Source of the DNA: Aquimarina agarilytica ZC1
Lineage (GTDB): Bacteria > Bacteroidota > Bacteroidia > Flavobacteriales > Flavobacteriaceae
Length of the DNA stretch: 64,000 bases
Reading direction: 5' to 3'
Assembly (NCBI RefSeq): GCF_000255455.1
Contig: NZ_JH621249.1
Coordinates: 121,024 to 185,023 of the forward strand
Below the pieces are notes generated by a model, which made no database searches, had not been told where the DNA came from, and saw only the letters and a list, made by a program, of their open reading frames with translations. Position numbers and translations under genes: made by a program. Each line of letters opens with the position of its first letter. Position 1 is the first letter of the stretch. Shown one piece after another: positions 35,204 to 45,400 of this stretch.

Positions 35204-37170
35204 AAAAGAAAAAAGTAAACTTAAGAGACTTAGACACGCAAAAACATTCTGGCGAGCACAGCCACGATGACGGTCACAATCATAGCAGTCCTCCAGACGA
35301 AGTGTCTAATTTGAAAACATATATTCCTGCGATTTTCAGTTTTGTAATGCTTATAATAGGTATTGCAGTTGATTATTTTGACGCGCTACCATTTTTCAAA
35401 GGATGGGTAAGAATCGTATGGTACACCGTAGCCTATATTCCTGTTGGGCTTCCAGTAATTAAAGAAGGCCTGAAAAGTATCAGAAATGGAGATTTCTTTA
35501 CGGAGTTCTTTTTAATGTCCATTGCAACTTTGGGTGCATTTGCCATAGGAGAATACCCAGAAGGTGTAGCTGTAATGTTATTTTATGCTGTGGGCGAATT
35601 GTTTCAACAAGCAGCGGTGAATCGGGCAAGAGGAAACATTAAAGCTTTGTTAGACGTACGACCTAATGAGGCGTTAGTATATCGAAATGGCGACTTCATT
35701 TCGGTTAATCCTGAGACGGTTAAGATTGGCGAAAAAATTCAAGTGCGCGTAGGAGAAAAAGTACCACTTGATGGTATTTTGCTTTCAGATAAAGGTTCTT
35801 TCAATACCGCTGCTCTTACTGGAGAAAGCAAACCAGACACTATTCAAAAAGAAGCGTCTGTCTTTGCAGGAAGCATCAATCTCGATGGAGTTATTGAGGT
35901 AGAAACTACTAAGGAGTTTAAAGACAGTTCTATCGCACGTATTCTGGATATGGTGCAGAACGCAACCGCTCGTAAATCTAAAACCGAGTTGTTTATTAGA
36001 AAATTTGCTCGTGTTTATACGCCTATCGTTGTATTTCTGGCAATTGGTCTGACTTTTCTTCCTTATTTCTTTGTTGACGGTTATGTGTTCAGAGACTGGC
36101 TATATCGAGCTTTAATCTTCCTTGTGATTTCTTGTCCTTGTGCTTTGGTAATATCCATTCCGCTGGGATATTTTGGTGGATTGGGTGCTGCATCTCGCAA
36201 CGGAATCCTGTTTAAAGGCGCATCATTTTTGGATGCAATGACTAAGGTGAATACCGTGGTAATGGATAAAACCGGTACGGTAACAAAAGGAGTATTTAAA
36301 ATTAAGGAAGTTGTAAATGATTCCGCTTTCGCGAAAGCGGACTTTATGAAATACCTAATGGCAATGGAAGAGCAATCCACACATCCCATCGCCAAAGCCA
36401 TTATGGAATACAAAGCCGAAGGTGCCGACTATGATGCAACCGACGTAACTGAAATCGCGGGAAAAGGATTGAAAGGAACCATAAACGGAAAAACCGTGCT
36501 GGTAGGAAACAAAGCTTTAATGACTTCAAATAGCATTGATGTCCCTTCAGAAACTGATACTATTGTGGAATCTATAGTAATGGTAGGAATAGATGGCAAA
36601 TTTGCAGGTTACGTAACGATTGCAGATGAACTGAAGGAAGATGCCCATCAGGCGATTAAGCAAATTCGCGAGGCTGGTATTTCAAAAATCATAATGCTGT
36701 CTGGGGATAAAGATTCCATTACGCAAAAAGTCTCTAAAGAATTAGGTATTGATTGGGCAAAAGGTGGTTTGTTGCCAGAAGATAAGCTTAACGAAGTAGA
36801 AAAACTCAAAGCACAACCAGATACAACAGTCGCTTTTATAGGCGATGGTATTAATGACGCACCAGTTTTGGCAGCAAGTGATGTTGGTATGGCAATGGGT
36901 GGTTTAGGAAGTGATGTTGCCATAGAAACGGCAGATGTTATCATTCAAAACGACCAACCTTCAAAAATTGCCCGTTCTATAAAAATAGGACGTTCTACCA
37001 GAAGTATTGTTTGGCAAAATATTGTTTTAGCCTTTGGCGTAAAAATTATAGTTCTCATTTTAGGAGCCGGTGGACTAGCCACAATGTGGGAAGCTGTTTT
37101 TGCAGATGTAGGTGTTGCCTTGCTTGCAATTTTAAATGCTGTCAGGTTGCAAAAGATGAAGTGGAACTAA
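35200..37170 (+). CDS. cadA: Zn/Cd/Pb-translocating P1B-type ATPase
   Basis: 656 aa. A His/Asp-rich N-terminus (HSGEHSHDDGHNHSS) replaces the HMA domain. Membrane metal motif ISCPCALVIS, phosphorylation site VMDKTGTVTKG, STHPIAKAI and GDGINDAPVLAASDVG are present. The CPCALVIS sequence and the late G-A-GGLATMWEAVFADVGVALLA helix fit the Zn/Cd subgroup. It exports divalent soft metals to the periplasm for CzcABC-type removal. It is the last gene before the candidate element boundary at about 37.26 kb. A palindrome copy (36324-36339) encodes SAFAKAD between the phosphorylation and ATP-binding motifs. Confidence 0.9.
   Translation: MKKKKVNLRDLDTQKHSGEHSHDDGHNHSSPPDEVSNLKTYIPAIFSFVMLIIGIAVDYFDALPFFKGWVRIVWYTVAYIPVGLPVIKEGLKSIRNGDFFTEFFLMSIATLGAFAIGEYPEGVAVMLFYAVGELFQQAAVNRARGNIKALLDVRPNEALVYRNGDFISVNPETVKIGEKIQVRVGEKVPLDGILLSDKGSFNTAALTGESKPDTIQKEASVFAGSINLDGVIEVETTKEFKDSSIARILDMVQNATARKSKTELFIRKFARVYTPIVVFLAIGLTFLPYFFVDGYVFRDWLYRALIFLVISCPCALVISIPLGYFGGLGAASRNGILFKGASFLDAMTKVNTVVMDKTGTVTKGVFKIKEVVNDSAFAKADFMKYLMAMEEQSTHPIAKAIMEYKAEGADYDATDVTEIAGKGLKGTINGKTVLVGNKALMTSNSIDVPSETDTIVESIVMVGIDGKFAGYVTIADELKEDAHQAIKQIREAGISKIIMLSGDKDSITQKVSKELGIDWAKGGLLPEDKLNEVEKLKAQPDTTVAFIGDGINDAPVLAASDVGMAMGGLGSDVAIETADVIIQNDQPSKIARSIKIGRSTRSIVWQNIVLAFGVKIIVLILGAGGLATMWEAVFADVGVALLAILNAVRLQKMKWN
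36324..36339. repeat. CGCTTTCGCGAAAGCG palindrome inside cadA
   Basis: Perfect copy, the last found in the window; translated SAFAKA. Confidence 0.85.
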
Positions 37171-37260
37171 ATCCTTGCAGCCTGATTATTTATAAACATT
37201 GATTTTGAGATGATTAAGTTAACATCGTCATTCAAAAAGTTCGAACTCTTTCGCTTGGAG

Positions 37261-37332
37261 CCCACAGAAAACTCCCGAATCAATAATGATTACGGGAGTT
37301 TCTATTTTTGGTCGACAATGTGGTCGACAATT
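37261..37332. other. candidate left end of the phytochrome element (core CCACAGAA and GTCGACA pair)
   Basis: CCACAGAA (37262-37269) recurs at 52901-52908. GTCGACA at 37311-37317 and 37323-37329, within TGGTCGACAATT, recurs as a pair at 52753-52770, just upstream of the integrase gene, in the same orientation. Such repeats would suit an attachment core and subterminal recombinase sites. Around it, 37171-37545 holds no gene: it contains this region, the hairpin at 37271-37299 and AT-rich DNA leading to the phytochrome gene. Confidence 0.45.
37271..37309 (+). terminator. terminator downstream of cadA
   Basis: ACTCCCG (37271-37277) pairs with CGGGAGT (37293-37299), with an inner ATCA/TGAT extension, followed by a T-rich tract (TTTCTATTTTT). 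A strong intrinsic terminator on the plus strand. Confidence 0.75.
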
Positions 37333-37545
37333 TTTAATTGTTATCGCACACAAAATTTACTTAAGTAACCAAAAACTTAAGTTTTTGATTTTTTTTTTTC
37401 ATAAAACACATATTTTTCTAATATTCTATGCTACAACTTTCTAGCTTAATATATAATATGTATTACGAAAATTTCACTTAAAGTATAATAAATAATATTT
37501 TTTGAGTCTTGTTTTTTTCGGATATTATACAAATAATAGAAAACT

Positions 37546-40095
37546 ATGAATCAAGTAGAAATTGAGCACAAATTAAAAGCTGAAAAAGAAGCAATTCAAA
37601 ATTGCGAAACGATACCCATTCATAATATTGGTTATATTCAGCCCTATGGTTGTTTACTTGCTGTTGATTACAATACACATATTATAGTAAGTGTTTCCAA
37701 AAACATTTCTGATGCCCTCAATTTACCGATCGATAAAGTATTAGGAGCCAAGTTTAATGATGTATTACCTAGAGAAATTGTGCATAAATGTAATAATGCA
37801 CTGGCTCATAGCACGATTAAAACTCAACGAGAGTTCGTTGGTCAATTAACTACAAAAGATGGACATAATGATATTTACGCTCATGTAAAGGGCGAGCATC
37901 TTATTTTAGAATTTCAAGCTAGTAAACAAACTGTTGATGATAAGTTACAAATGCTTGACAATGTTCATCGTATAGTTTCTCGATTAAACTTAATAAGTGA
38001 TATACCTACTTTATTAGAAAATATGGTAGTCGAATTTCGAGCTATTTCGGGATTCAATAGAGTAAAGGTTTATCGTTTTTTAAGTGATGGCTCTGGAGAA
38101 GTTGTTGCAGAATCTAAAGAACCACAGGTAAACTCTTTTTTGGGACTCCGTTTTCCAGCTAGTGATATTCCTCAAAGTGCTCGTAAACTATATGAAACAA
38201 CTCCAATTCGTATAATCCCATCTATAAGTGCAGTACAAGTAGATATTTTATCTATCGGTGAGAAACAGGAACCTTTAGACTTATCATTAGCTTTATTTAG
38301 AGGTCATGTTCCTGTTCATATGTTGTATTTGAAAAATATGGGAGTGGAGGCTACTCTTACTCTTCCCATAACAGTCAATGGAAAGTTATGGGGACTTTTT
38401 GCTTTTCATCATGTGGAAGAAAAAATGTTGGATGCTGAAATCATTTCTGCCCTAGAAATATTAGCAGGTTCAGTTTCATTAATTTTAAATTCGATTATTC
38501 ATAAAAAACGAACGGATAATATAGAAGCTTGTATGAGAGTTTCATCTTCTCTTTTTGTTTCTGATGATAGCGCTCTAGGTTTTACTTCCTATTGGGAAAC
38601 GGCAAGTTCTCAACTAGCAACATTAATTAATTGTGATGGGGTAGGGCTACTAAGTGAAGACCGATTTGATAGCTATGGCGTTTGCCCTACTGAAGCACAT
38701 GTTCGTGAATTATGCAAAAGATTAGATAGTATTTATGAATCCGAAGCAGCTACAGCAAAACCCATTGGAATAGATTCGATTGAATCTAAATTTCCCGAAC
38801 TTAATTTGGGGGATATTGCGGGTGTAATGGCTATTCCTAATCCTGCCATGTCATACAAGTACCTTTTGTATTTCCGTAAGGATGAAAATAAAGTTATAAA
38901 GTGGGCAGGAAAACCAAACAAAGATATTTACAAAACTGAAGATGGGTTCAGATTAAACCCTAGAGCTTCATTTGAAGAATATATAGATTCGAAGAAAAAA
39001 TCAGCTGAAAGTTTTACTAATAATGATATTATTATTGTTGAATCATTGCAGAACGCACTTGGCCGAACGATGTCTACTATTTTTACTCAATCACAACATC
39101 GAGAAAGACTTGGTTTAGTTATAAGGGAGTTAAATCACAGAGTAAGAAATATGTTAGCTTTAATTGGATCAATTATTACGCAATCTAAAAGTTCATCACA
39201 TAATTTAGAGGAATTTATAAGTACACTTGAATCAAGATTACAAGCGTTGTCCGAAACGCAAAAACTCTTAACAGAGTTTAATTGGGAACAAATTAGCATT
39301 CATAAATTATTCTTAAATGCACTCATTCCTTATCATAATTATTTGGATGAACGGCTTTTGCTTTCAGGTGATGATATTTCATTATCACCAGACCTAGCAT
39401 CTTTATTAGCTTTAATTTTAAATGAATTAGCTTCAAATGCCACTAAATATGGAGCTTTATCAAACTCCAAAGGGAAAGTTAAATTAAATTGGACTTTTGA
39501 AAAAGGTAAACTTTCAATTATTTGGAAGGAACAGGGAGGACCAAAGGTAAAAGAACCTACAAGACATGGTTTTGGTAGTACCTTGATTAAAGAGGCGCTT
39601 ACTTATGAATATATGGCAGATTGTAAATTAAACTTTGATTCAGAGGGAGTTGAAGCTATATTTATTATCCCAGTGAAAAATGAATTTGTTTCTGTAGAAA
39701 AAGAATTAAAAAAAATGGTACTCAAGCCAAAAAGTATTAATTCATTTGTGGCTTTAGTTTTAGAAGATGATTATATAATAGCTAAAGAAATGGAAAGCCA
39801 TTTAAATAGTTTAGGGGCAACTAAAGTTGATGCAGCACCTTCAATAGAATCTGCAATTGCTTGTATTGAGAAAACAACATACGATATCGCTTTTTTAGAT
39901 GTAAATATTCGTGGTAAATTTAGTATAGAAGTAGCAGAGCTACTAAATAAAAAAAATATACCTTTTGTTTTCGCAACAGGATTTGGAAGTAAAGATCAAG
40001 AATTAAAAGAGACTGGTTGTTTGGAAATTTTAACAAAACCAGTAAGCAAAACACAATTGCTTAATACTCTGCAAATATTAAAATTAGGCTTATAA
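37546..40095 (+). CDS. bacteriophytochrome with HWE-type histidine kinase and C-terminal receiver
   Basis: 849 aa. PAS-GAF-PHY photosensory module: N-terminal NCETIPIHNIGYIQPYG supplies the biliverdin-binding Cys at about 20; GAF carries FPASDIPQSARKLY and PVHMLYLKNMGV with the conserved His; the PHY tongue has NPRASF. The kinase is HWE/HisKA_2 type (ELNHRVRNMLALIGSI with the phospho-His; NELASNATKYG; IIWKEQGGP; GFGSTLI). A C-terminal receiver has FLDVNIRG with the phospho-Asp and LTKPVS. It senses red/far-red light. The next receiver starts right at its stop and heme oxygenase follows, giving a chromophore-making operon. Confidence 0.92.
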   Translation: MNQVEIEHKLKAEKEAIQNCETIPIHNIGYIQPYGCLLAVDYNTHIIVSVSKNISDALNLPIDKVLGAKFNDVLPREIVHKCNNALAHSTIKTQREFVGQLTTKDGHNDIYAHVKGEHLILEFQASKQTVDDKLQMLDNVHRIVSRLNLISDIPTLLENMVVEFRAISGFNRVKVYRFLSDGSGEVVAESKEPQVNSFLGLRFPASDIPQSARKLYETTPIRIIPSISAVQVDILSIGEKQEPLDLSLALFRGHVPVHMLYLKNMGVEATLTLPITVNGKLWGLFAFHHVEEKMLDAEIISALEILAGSVSLILNSIIHKKRTDNIEACMRVSSSLFVSDDSALGFTSYWETASSQLATLINCDGVGLLSEDRFDSYGVCPTEAHVRELCKRLDSIYESEAATAKPIGIDSIESKFPELNLGDIAGVMAIPNPAMSYKYLLYFRKDENKVIKWAGKPNKDIYKTEDGFRLNPRASFEEYIDSKKKSAESFTNNDIIIVESLQNALGRTMSTIFTQSQHRERLGLVIRELNHRVRNMLALIGSIITQSKSSSHNLEEFISTLESRLQALSETQKLLTEFNWEQISIHKLFLNALIPYHNYLDERLLLSGDDISLSPDLASLLALILNELASNATKYGALSNSKGKVKLNWTFEKGKLSIIWKEQGGPKVKEPTRHGFGSTLIKEALTYEYMADCKLNFDSEGVEAIFIIPVKNEFVSVEKELKKMVLKPKSINSFVALVLEDDYIIAKEMESHLNSLGATKVDAAPSIESAIACIEKTTYDIAFLDVNIRGKFSIEVAELLNKKNIPFVFATGFGSKDQELKETGCLEILTKPVSKTQLLNTLQILKLGL

Positions 40096-40545
40096 ATGAA
40101 TAATTCAAATCAAAAAAAACACGTCCTTATATTTGAGGATGATATCGACCTAGCAAGTCAATGGGTTAGGAAATTTAAAAAGGAAGGCATGGTTCCTTGT
40201 CATGCTATTAATATAGATGAAGCAGTTAGTTATTGCAATCAAATGGAGTTTGATGCCGTAGTACTTGATATTTTTTTAGTTGATGAAAAAGGAAATTTTT
40301 TACCACAAGGGGGATTAACGCTAATCAGTTATTTACGTAATTCATCATTAGGGAAAGTTCCTGAGTGGGGAAAAGAAGTCCCCGTTGTTATAGTTACAGG
40401 AGCCATTGTAAGTGGAGGTTTCGATCCAGTTTCCAATATTAAATCTTTAGGAGGCTCTTATAAGGTGGATTCTTTAAATAAACCGTTTACACCAGACGAA
40501 CTTTTTGAAACTATTGAAAAAGTGATAAAAACGGAAGAGCATTAA
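40096..40545 (+). CDS. stand-alone response-regulator receiver
   Basis: 149 aa, one receiver domain: VLIFEDDIDLASQW (acidic pocket), VVLDIFLVDEKGN (phospho-Asp in VVLDIF, followed by an unusual insert) and SLNKPFTPDEL (Lys). No output domain, so it probably passes phosphate or docks to a partner. It begins directly after the phytochrome stop (TAA then ATG), so it is almost certainly co-translated and the cognate partner of that kinase. The DNA between it and the heme oxygenase gene is short (58 bp). Confidence 0.85.
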   Translation: MNNSNQKKHVLIFEDDIDLASQWVRKFKKEGMVPCHAINIDEAVSYCNQMEFDAVVLDIFLVDEKGNFLPQGGLTLISYLRNSSLGKVPEWGKEVPVVIVTGAIVSGGFDPVSNIKSLGGSYKVDSLNKPFTPDELFETIEKVIKTEEH

Positions 40546-40603
40546 TTTGGCTAAATAAAACCATTATAATAGCGGTAACTTCGTTGTAATTTTATAAAAA
40601 GAA

Positions 40604-41164
40604 ATGGAAAACGTATTAACTAAACTAAGACAGGAAACCAGTAAAATTCACCAAGAGCTACATGAGGATCCTTTGCTTAAATCCTGTGAACAAGGTCTAA
40701 TGAATAAAAGTGAATATATCCAAATGTTAAAGGCATTTTATTCTCCTTGGAAACGCATTTCACCTTTTATTGCAAATGTTCCTATTGAAGCTTTAAAAAC
40801 AAAGTTAGAGCATAGAAACCAAGCGATAAGAAAAGATTTGTATGAACTAAACGTTGAACCTAGTTTCTTAGAATTGACAACTGATATACAGAATATTGAT
40901 GAGGATATTTTATTGGGTATCAGCTATGTGCTTATAGGTTCTAGTATGGGAGGAACTATATTAAGTGAAAAAATTAAATCATCTATGGGTGATGTTCCTT
41001 TATCATACATGTCTATGACTCCAAAAGAAGCTGGCTGGCCTGAACTAGTAGCTCAATTACGTGTTCTTGATGCCAAAAAACATACTTCGATCACTATTGC
41101 TGCCATAGAAACTTTTAAAGCAATACAAACTGAGCTTACTATGAGCACTATTAATAAAATATAG
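40604..41164 (+). CDS. biliverdin-producing heme oxygenase
   Basis: 186 aa. The proximal heme His lies in the N-terminal helix (ETSKIHQELHEDPLL), and the distal helix has the flexible Gly-rich SSMGGTILSEKI. It opens heme to biliverdin, carbon monoxide and iron; the biliverdin would be the phytochrome chromophore made next door. The length is normal for bacterial BphO. It is on the same strand 58 bp after the receiver, so an operon with the phytochrome is likely. It could also recover iron from heme. Confidence 0.88.
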   Translation: MENVLTKLRQETSKIHQELHEDPLLKSCEQGLMNKSEYIQMLKAFYSPWKRISPFIANVPIEALKTKLEHRNQAIRKDLYELNVEPSFLELTTDIQNIDEDILLGISYVLIGSSMGGTILSEKIKSSMGDVPLSYMSMTPKEAGWPELVAQLRVLDAKKHTSITIAAIETFKAIQTELTMSTINKI

Positions 41165-41285
41165 TTTGCTAAACTACCTCGGGGGAAAGCCCACGAGGCA
41201 TTCGAAGCAAACAGACTTTTAAATCCGAGGCAAGTCTCCGGATAATATATTCCCTTTGGCGGTGTCAATAAAAACGGTAGTTTTT
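41165..41285. other. structured non-coding debris after heme oxygenase
   Basis: Several nested dyads: CCTCG...CGAGG near 41178-41199, AGACTT...AAGTCT and ATCCG...CGGAT around 41213-41245. No coding frame is seen. The pattern resembles a flavobacterial repeat or IS-end remnant that I recall from related genomes but cannot name. The rest of 41286-41489 is AT-rich promoter DNA for the next gene with nothing else visible. Confidence 0.4.
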
Positions 41286-41489
41286 TATATAATTTAAGTA
41301 ATGCAAAATTCTATATAGGAATCTCTTTGATTAGTTAATTCTATAGTTTTTACCCAATACATATGTTATTTGTCGATTATATATGTTTTTTAGCGGATTT
41401 TATAGCTTTTAAAAAGTGTGTAATTGGAAATAGAGTAGCATATTAAATTACTTTTATTATAATATGTTTAACCTTTAATTTCTAATATT

Positions 41490-41933
41490 ATGGTAGCTAC
41501 TTTTGGTCACATTCTTTTGGTGGATAATAATAGAGTATCAAATTTCTTTAATTTATTAGCTTTAAAGAAGTTTATAACTGTAAAAAGTATATTTACAAAC
41601 CACATTCTTACCTTAGATAGTAATGAAGAGGCATTAAACTATATCAATACAAATAAAGAGTCAGACTCTGCACCCAATACAATTTTTATTAATATTCACT
41701 CTACCTCAAACGAGGGTTGGGAATTTTTAGAAAAATACAATTCTGATTACAAAAGATGTAATGTAGACAAAAATATAATTGTATTATACAAGAATAAGTT
41801 AACTGAGGAAGAGCAAAATATACTAAGTGGATATACTTTTGTAAGTGCTATTGCAAATAAAAATCTAGATACCAATTTACTTGAAAAATTGGAAAAATAT
41901 GTGGGGGGAGAAAGAGAATCTATTATATTGTAA
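41490..41933 (+). CDS. degenerate receiver (pseudo-response regulator)
   Basis: 147 aa with receiver-like order: HILLVDNNRVSNFFN, then APNTIFINIHSTSNEGWEFL, and a C-terminal AIANKNLDTNLLEKL. At the phospho-Asp position the family usually shows LDINMP; here it reads INIHS, so the Asp is replaced by Asn. One residue of the acidic pair is also lost (VDNN). It cannot be phosphorylated in the normal way and may be a protein-interaction module for the neighbouring receivers, whose sequences it resembles. It is on the plus strand, convergent with the next gene. Confidence 0.65.
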   Translation: MVATFGHILLVDNNRVSNFFNLLALKKFITVKSIFTNHILTLDSNEEALNYINTNKESDSAPNTIFINIHSTSNEGWEFLEKYNSDYKRCNVDKNIIVLYKNKLTEEEQNILSGYTFVSAIANKNLDTNLLEKLEKYVGGERESIIL

Positions 41934-41978
41934 TAAGGCTAATTAAATAAGTATCTTAAGGGTACACTATCTTCAGAC

Positions 41979-42428
41979 TTATGAGGCACAATCATGAAGG
42001 TCTTCATCTGAGTTATACCAAGTATAGTTTTCTAAATAATATTTACTAATTCGATCCAAATCTTCTTTAGATAAAGGCTTTTCAATTAATTCATGCACCA
42101 AACCTGTGGCTTTCATTTTCATCCTGTCTTTTTCTAAATTTGTTGTAGATAAGACAACAATAAGTGTGTTTTCCCTTTCTTTAGGAGCTAAGGAGTTGGA
42201 ATATTTAGCTAAAAACTCATAACCATCCATTTTAGGCATGTTAATATCTAAAAAAATAATATTAGGGGGCTGATTTCCTTTTCTTTTATAGAGGAAATCT
42301 AAGGCATCTAATCCATTTTCAGCTACAAAAACATCGTTTACTTTTTTCGAAATTTCGATCACTTTTTTGTTGTAAAAGTTTGTTGGCTTACTGTCATCTA
42401 CTAATAAAATACTATTTATCTTTTCCAT
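41979..42428 (-). CDS. stand-alone receiver, Rcp1-like
   Basis: 149 aa. SILLVDDSKPTNFYNKKVIEISKKV has the acidic pair, IIFLDINMPKMDGYEFL the phospho-Asp, VVLSTTNLEKDRMK the switch Thr, and IEKPLSKEDL the Lys. No output domain. Its ATG overlaps the stop of the large kinase gene transcribed before it, so the two are co-translated and it is the probable phosphate acceptor of that kinase. Sequence is close to the receiver at 46756 on the other side of the kinase, suggesting a duplicated pair. Confidence 0.85.
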   Translation of the reverse strand: MEKINSILLVDDSKPTNFYNKKVIEISKKVNDVFVAENGLDALDFLYKRKGNQPPNIIFLDINMPKMDGYEFLAKYSNSLAPKERENTLIVVLSTTNLEKDRMKMKATGLVHELIEKPLSKEDLDRISKYYLENYTWYNSDEDLHDCAS

Positions 42429-45400
42429 TATGTTTTTATTATTGGAATTTCAAATAAAAATTCTGAACCTTTTCCTTCTTCAGATTTTACTCGTATTTTT
42501 CCGTTATGATTCAACACTATTCGCTTGCAATTAGCTAAACCAATACCCGTACCTTCATATTCAACTTGGCTATGCAGTCGTTTGAAAACTTCAAATATTT
42601 TTTCATGATGCTCTTTGGAAATACCTATGCCATTGTCTTTGACATGAAATTCGAAACTTCTTGGTTTTTTTATATAACCTATGCTAATTCTAGGTTTATT
42701 ATCTCCTCTATATTTTAAACTGTTTGAAATTAAATTTTGAAATAGTTGCTTAATTTGCAAAGCATCACAGACAATGTTAGGAAGTTTATCGACTGTAATT
42801 TCAGCTTTGCTTTCAATTATTGTTTGGTGTAAATCATCTTTTATATTTGATAGTAACTTATTTAAGTTAACCATTTCAAAGTTTAGTGATTTGTCATCTA
42901 ATTGTGAGTACACCAATAAATCATTGGTGAGTGTAATCATCCTTGCAGATGCGCCTTCTATAAAGTCTATATACTGGAAAGCATTATCATCAAGTACTGC
43001 TTTATATTCATCTTTAAATAGCTTAGTAAAGCTGGTAACTGTTCTTAGTGGCTCTTTTAAGTCATGAGAAGCTAAATAGGCAAAACGCTCTAACTCAACA
43101 TTAAGGTCTTTCATTTTCTTTTCAGACTCTTTTTTAGTGTTGATATCTAATATTGTTCCTACAATTTTTTTAATTTCCTTAGAATCTTCATTTTGTTTCA
43201 TTTGAGCATTCACTCTATACCACTTGTAGCCTTCATTTTTTGTTTTAATTTTAACATCCTCTTGAAAAGGAATACCAGTTTCAACATGCTCTTCTAAACC
43301 TTCCCTGAAAACTTTAACTTGATCAGGATGCACTAAATCAATAAAATCACTAAATGATGTTTTTAATTCTCGTTTGGAATACCCTAATAATTTATAAATT
43401 TCGGGTGACCACCACGCTTTATCATTAAGTAAATCACTCCATTCCCATAGACCAGATTGAGTAGCAGAGATGGCTAACCTGTAGCGCTCTTCATTCACTT
43501 TTATTTTATCCTCCATCTCTTTAAAATCAGTAATAATTTGAGAGGTACCTAGTATGGAACTTACTTCCCCTTTTTTATTACGTTCATTAACGGTATCCGT
43601 AGCAAGGAGCCATATGGACTTTTTTGTTTTTTTATGCACCACTCTATATTCAAGCTGAAGCCTCTCGTTATTTCTTAGAGAAGTAAGCTTTTCGTGATGT
43701 TTTATAACATTATTCAAATCATCTGGGTGAATAATTGTAGGTAGCATGTTTGCTCCAAGTTCCGTAAGATCTTTTTCACTGTAACCTGCTATATCAAGAA
43801 TATTTGAACTGGAATAAATATTCTTTTTATTTATTATATCATAGACATACACAGCTGCAGGGTTGGTGTCTAAAATGTGTGATAGAAAATTATTGGCTTT
43901 GTCTTTCTCCTTTATAGCAAATTTTAGTTCAGTAATATCTATAAAGTTGATGACCACTCCTTGTATAGCATCTTCCTGACTTCGGTATGGAAAAATTTGC
44001 ATTAAAAACCAACTGCCGTTTGAGTTAGTGACCTCTTTTCTAAAAGGTTCTAATGTTTTTATAACCTGTCTTGAATACTCAATAAGATCTTGACCACCTA
44101 GAGTTCCCGAAAAGTGGCTAATTGAGCGCCCTACATCTTCTAACCTTAACTTAAAATGTTCTCTTATAGATGGGGTGTATTTTCTAATTTTAAAATCTCG
44201 ATCTAAGAAAATAGTTCCAATGTTGATGTTTTTCATCAGGTTTTCAACATCTGAATTCAATTCAATCAACTGGGCATTTTTTTCTTGTAATTCCGCATTT
44301 ACGGTGTGTAATTCTTCATTTAAGGATTGTAATTCTTCATTGGTACTCTGCAATTCTTCATTCGAGGCTAATAATTCTTCATTGGTAGCCTGCATTTCTT
44401 CGTTAGAAGTTTCTAACTCTTCAATAGTGGATTGTAAATTCTCTCTTGTTTCCGACAAGGCTTCTTTAAGCTCTTCTAATTGATTATCACCTGAGCTTAT
44501 TGCTGGTAACAGCTTTAATGTATCTTCTTTAGTTATTACATGTTCAGAAGATTCTATAATAGTTATTAAATAGGAACGACTGGTATTAGACACAATACTT
44601 AGTGAGGAAACTACGAGTCTAATGTGTTTTAATACATTTCCTTCGGTAACTAACCTTATACTCTTTTCTATATTGGCATCGGTAGAGGAAGTTAATTTAC
44701 GAACCGCACTAGCTATGGGAATATTTAATTCATCCGGTAGCATTTTTAATAAATTGTTGGAGTAGCCTTCATCAGGATAAACAAGATATTTTTTTAATTT
44801 CCCAACAGCATGTATTATTTCAAAGCTATCATCTATGCATATGCTTACTGCTGGCATGGTATCCATTAATAACTTATTAATGGATTTTGCTATCCTATCT
44901 TCTATGGATGAGTTGGTGTTTCTCGTTTTAAACCTAGAAGAACCTTCTTTTTCAACCCTCCAAATATCATTTCTGTTAATATTTAAAATACGTTCCGATT
45001 GTACGTTTTTATATATTTTCCACTTATTACTTATTTCCTCAAAATTTTTATTTAAAATCCCTAAATTTTCAGAACTCCCCAGGAAAAGGTATCCTCCTTT
45101 ATTTAAAGCATAATGTATACTAGATAATACTTGAAGCTGGATATTATTTTCCATGTATATTAACATGTTTCTACAAGAAACCAAGTCCATTTTATTAAAA
45201 GGAGGGTTTTGTAAAATATCATGTTTAGAAAAAATAATACGTTTTCGAATGCTAGGATGTATTTGATAATCTGATTCCTTTTTAATGAAGTATTCATTCA
45301 GAATTTCAGCAGGTACTTCAGCCTCTATATTATGCTTATAAATTCCTTTGGTAGCTACATCAATACCCCTGTCATCAAGGTCAGTAGCAAACACTTTGTA

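Noticed and set aside
37171..37270. Possible tRNA 3' end (GTTCGAACTC ... CCCA) as the integration target
   Set aside because: The T-arm does not pair properly, no matching 5' acceptor strand exists, and only about 90 bp lie between cadA and the motif; a full tRNA is not present.
44280..44440. Repeated short units in the CheB-CheR kinase gene as a tandem DNA repeat or CRISPR
   Set aside because: They encode the regular Glu-rich coiled coil (ELETSNEEMQATNEEL-type) normal for this family and have no spacer structure.
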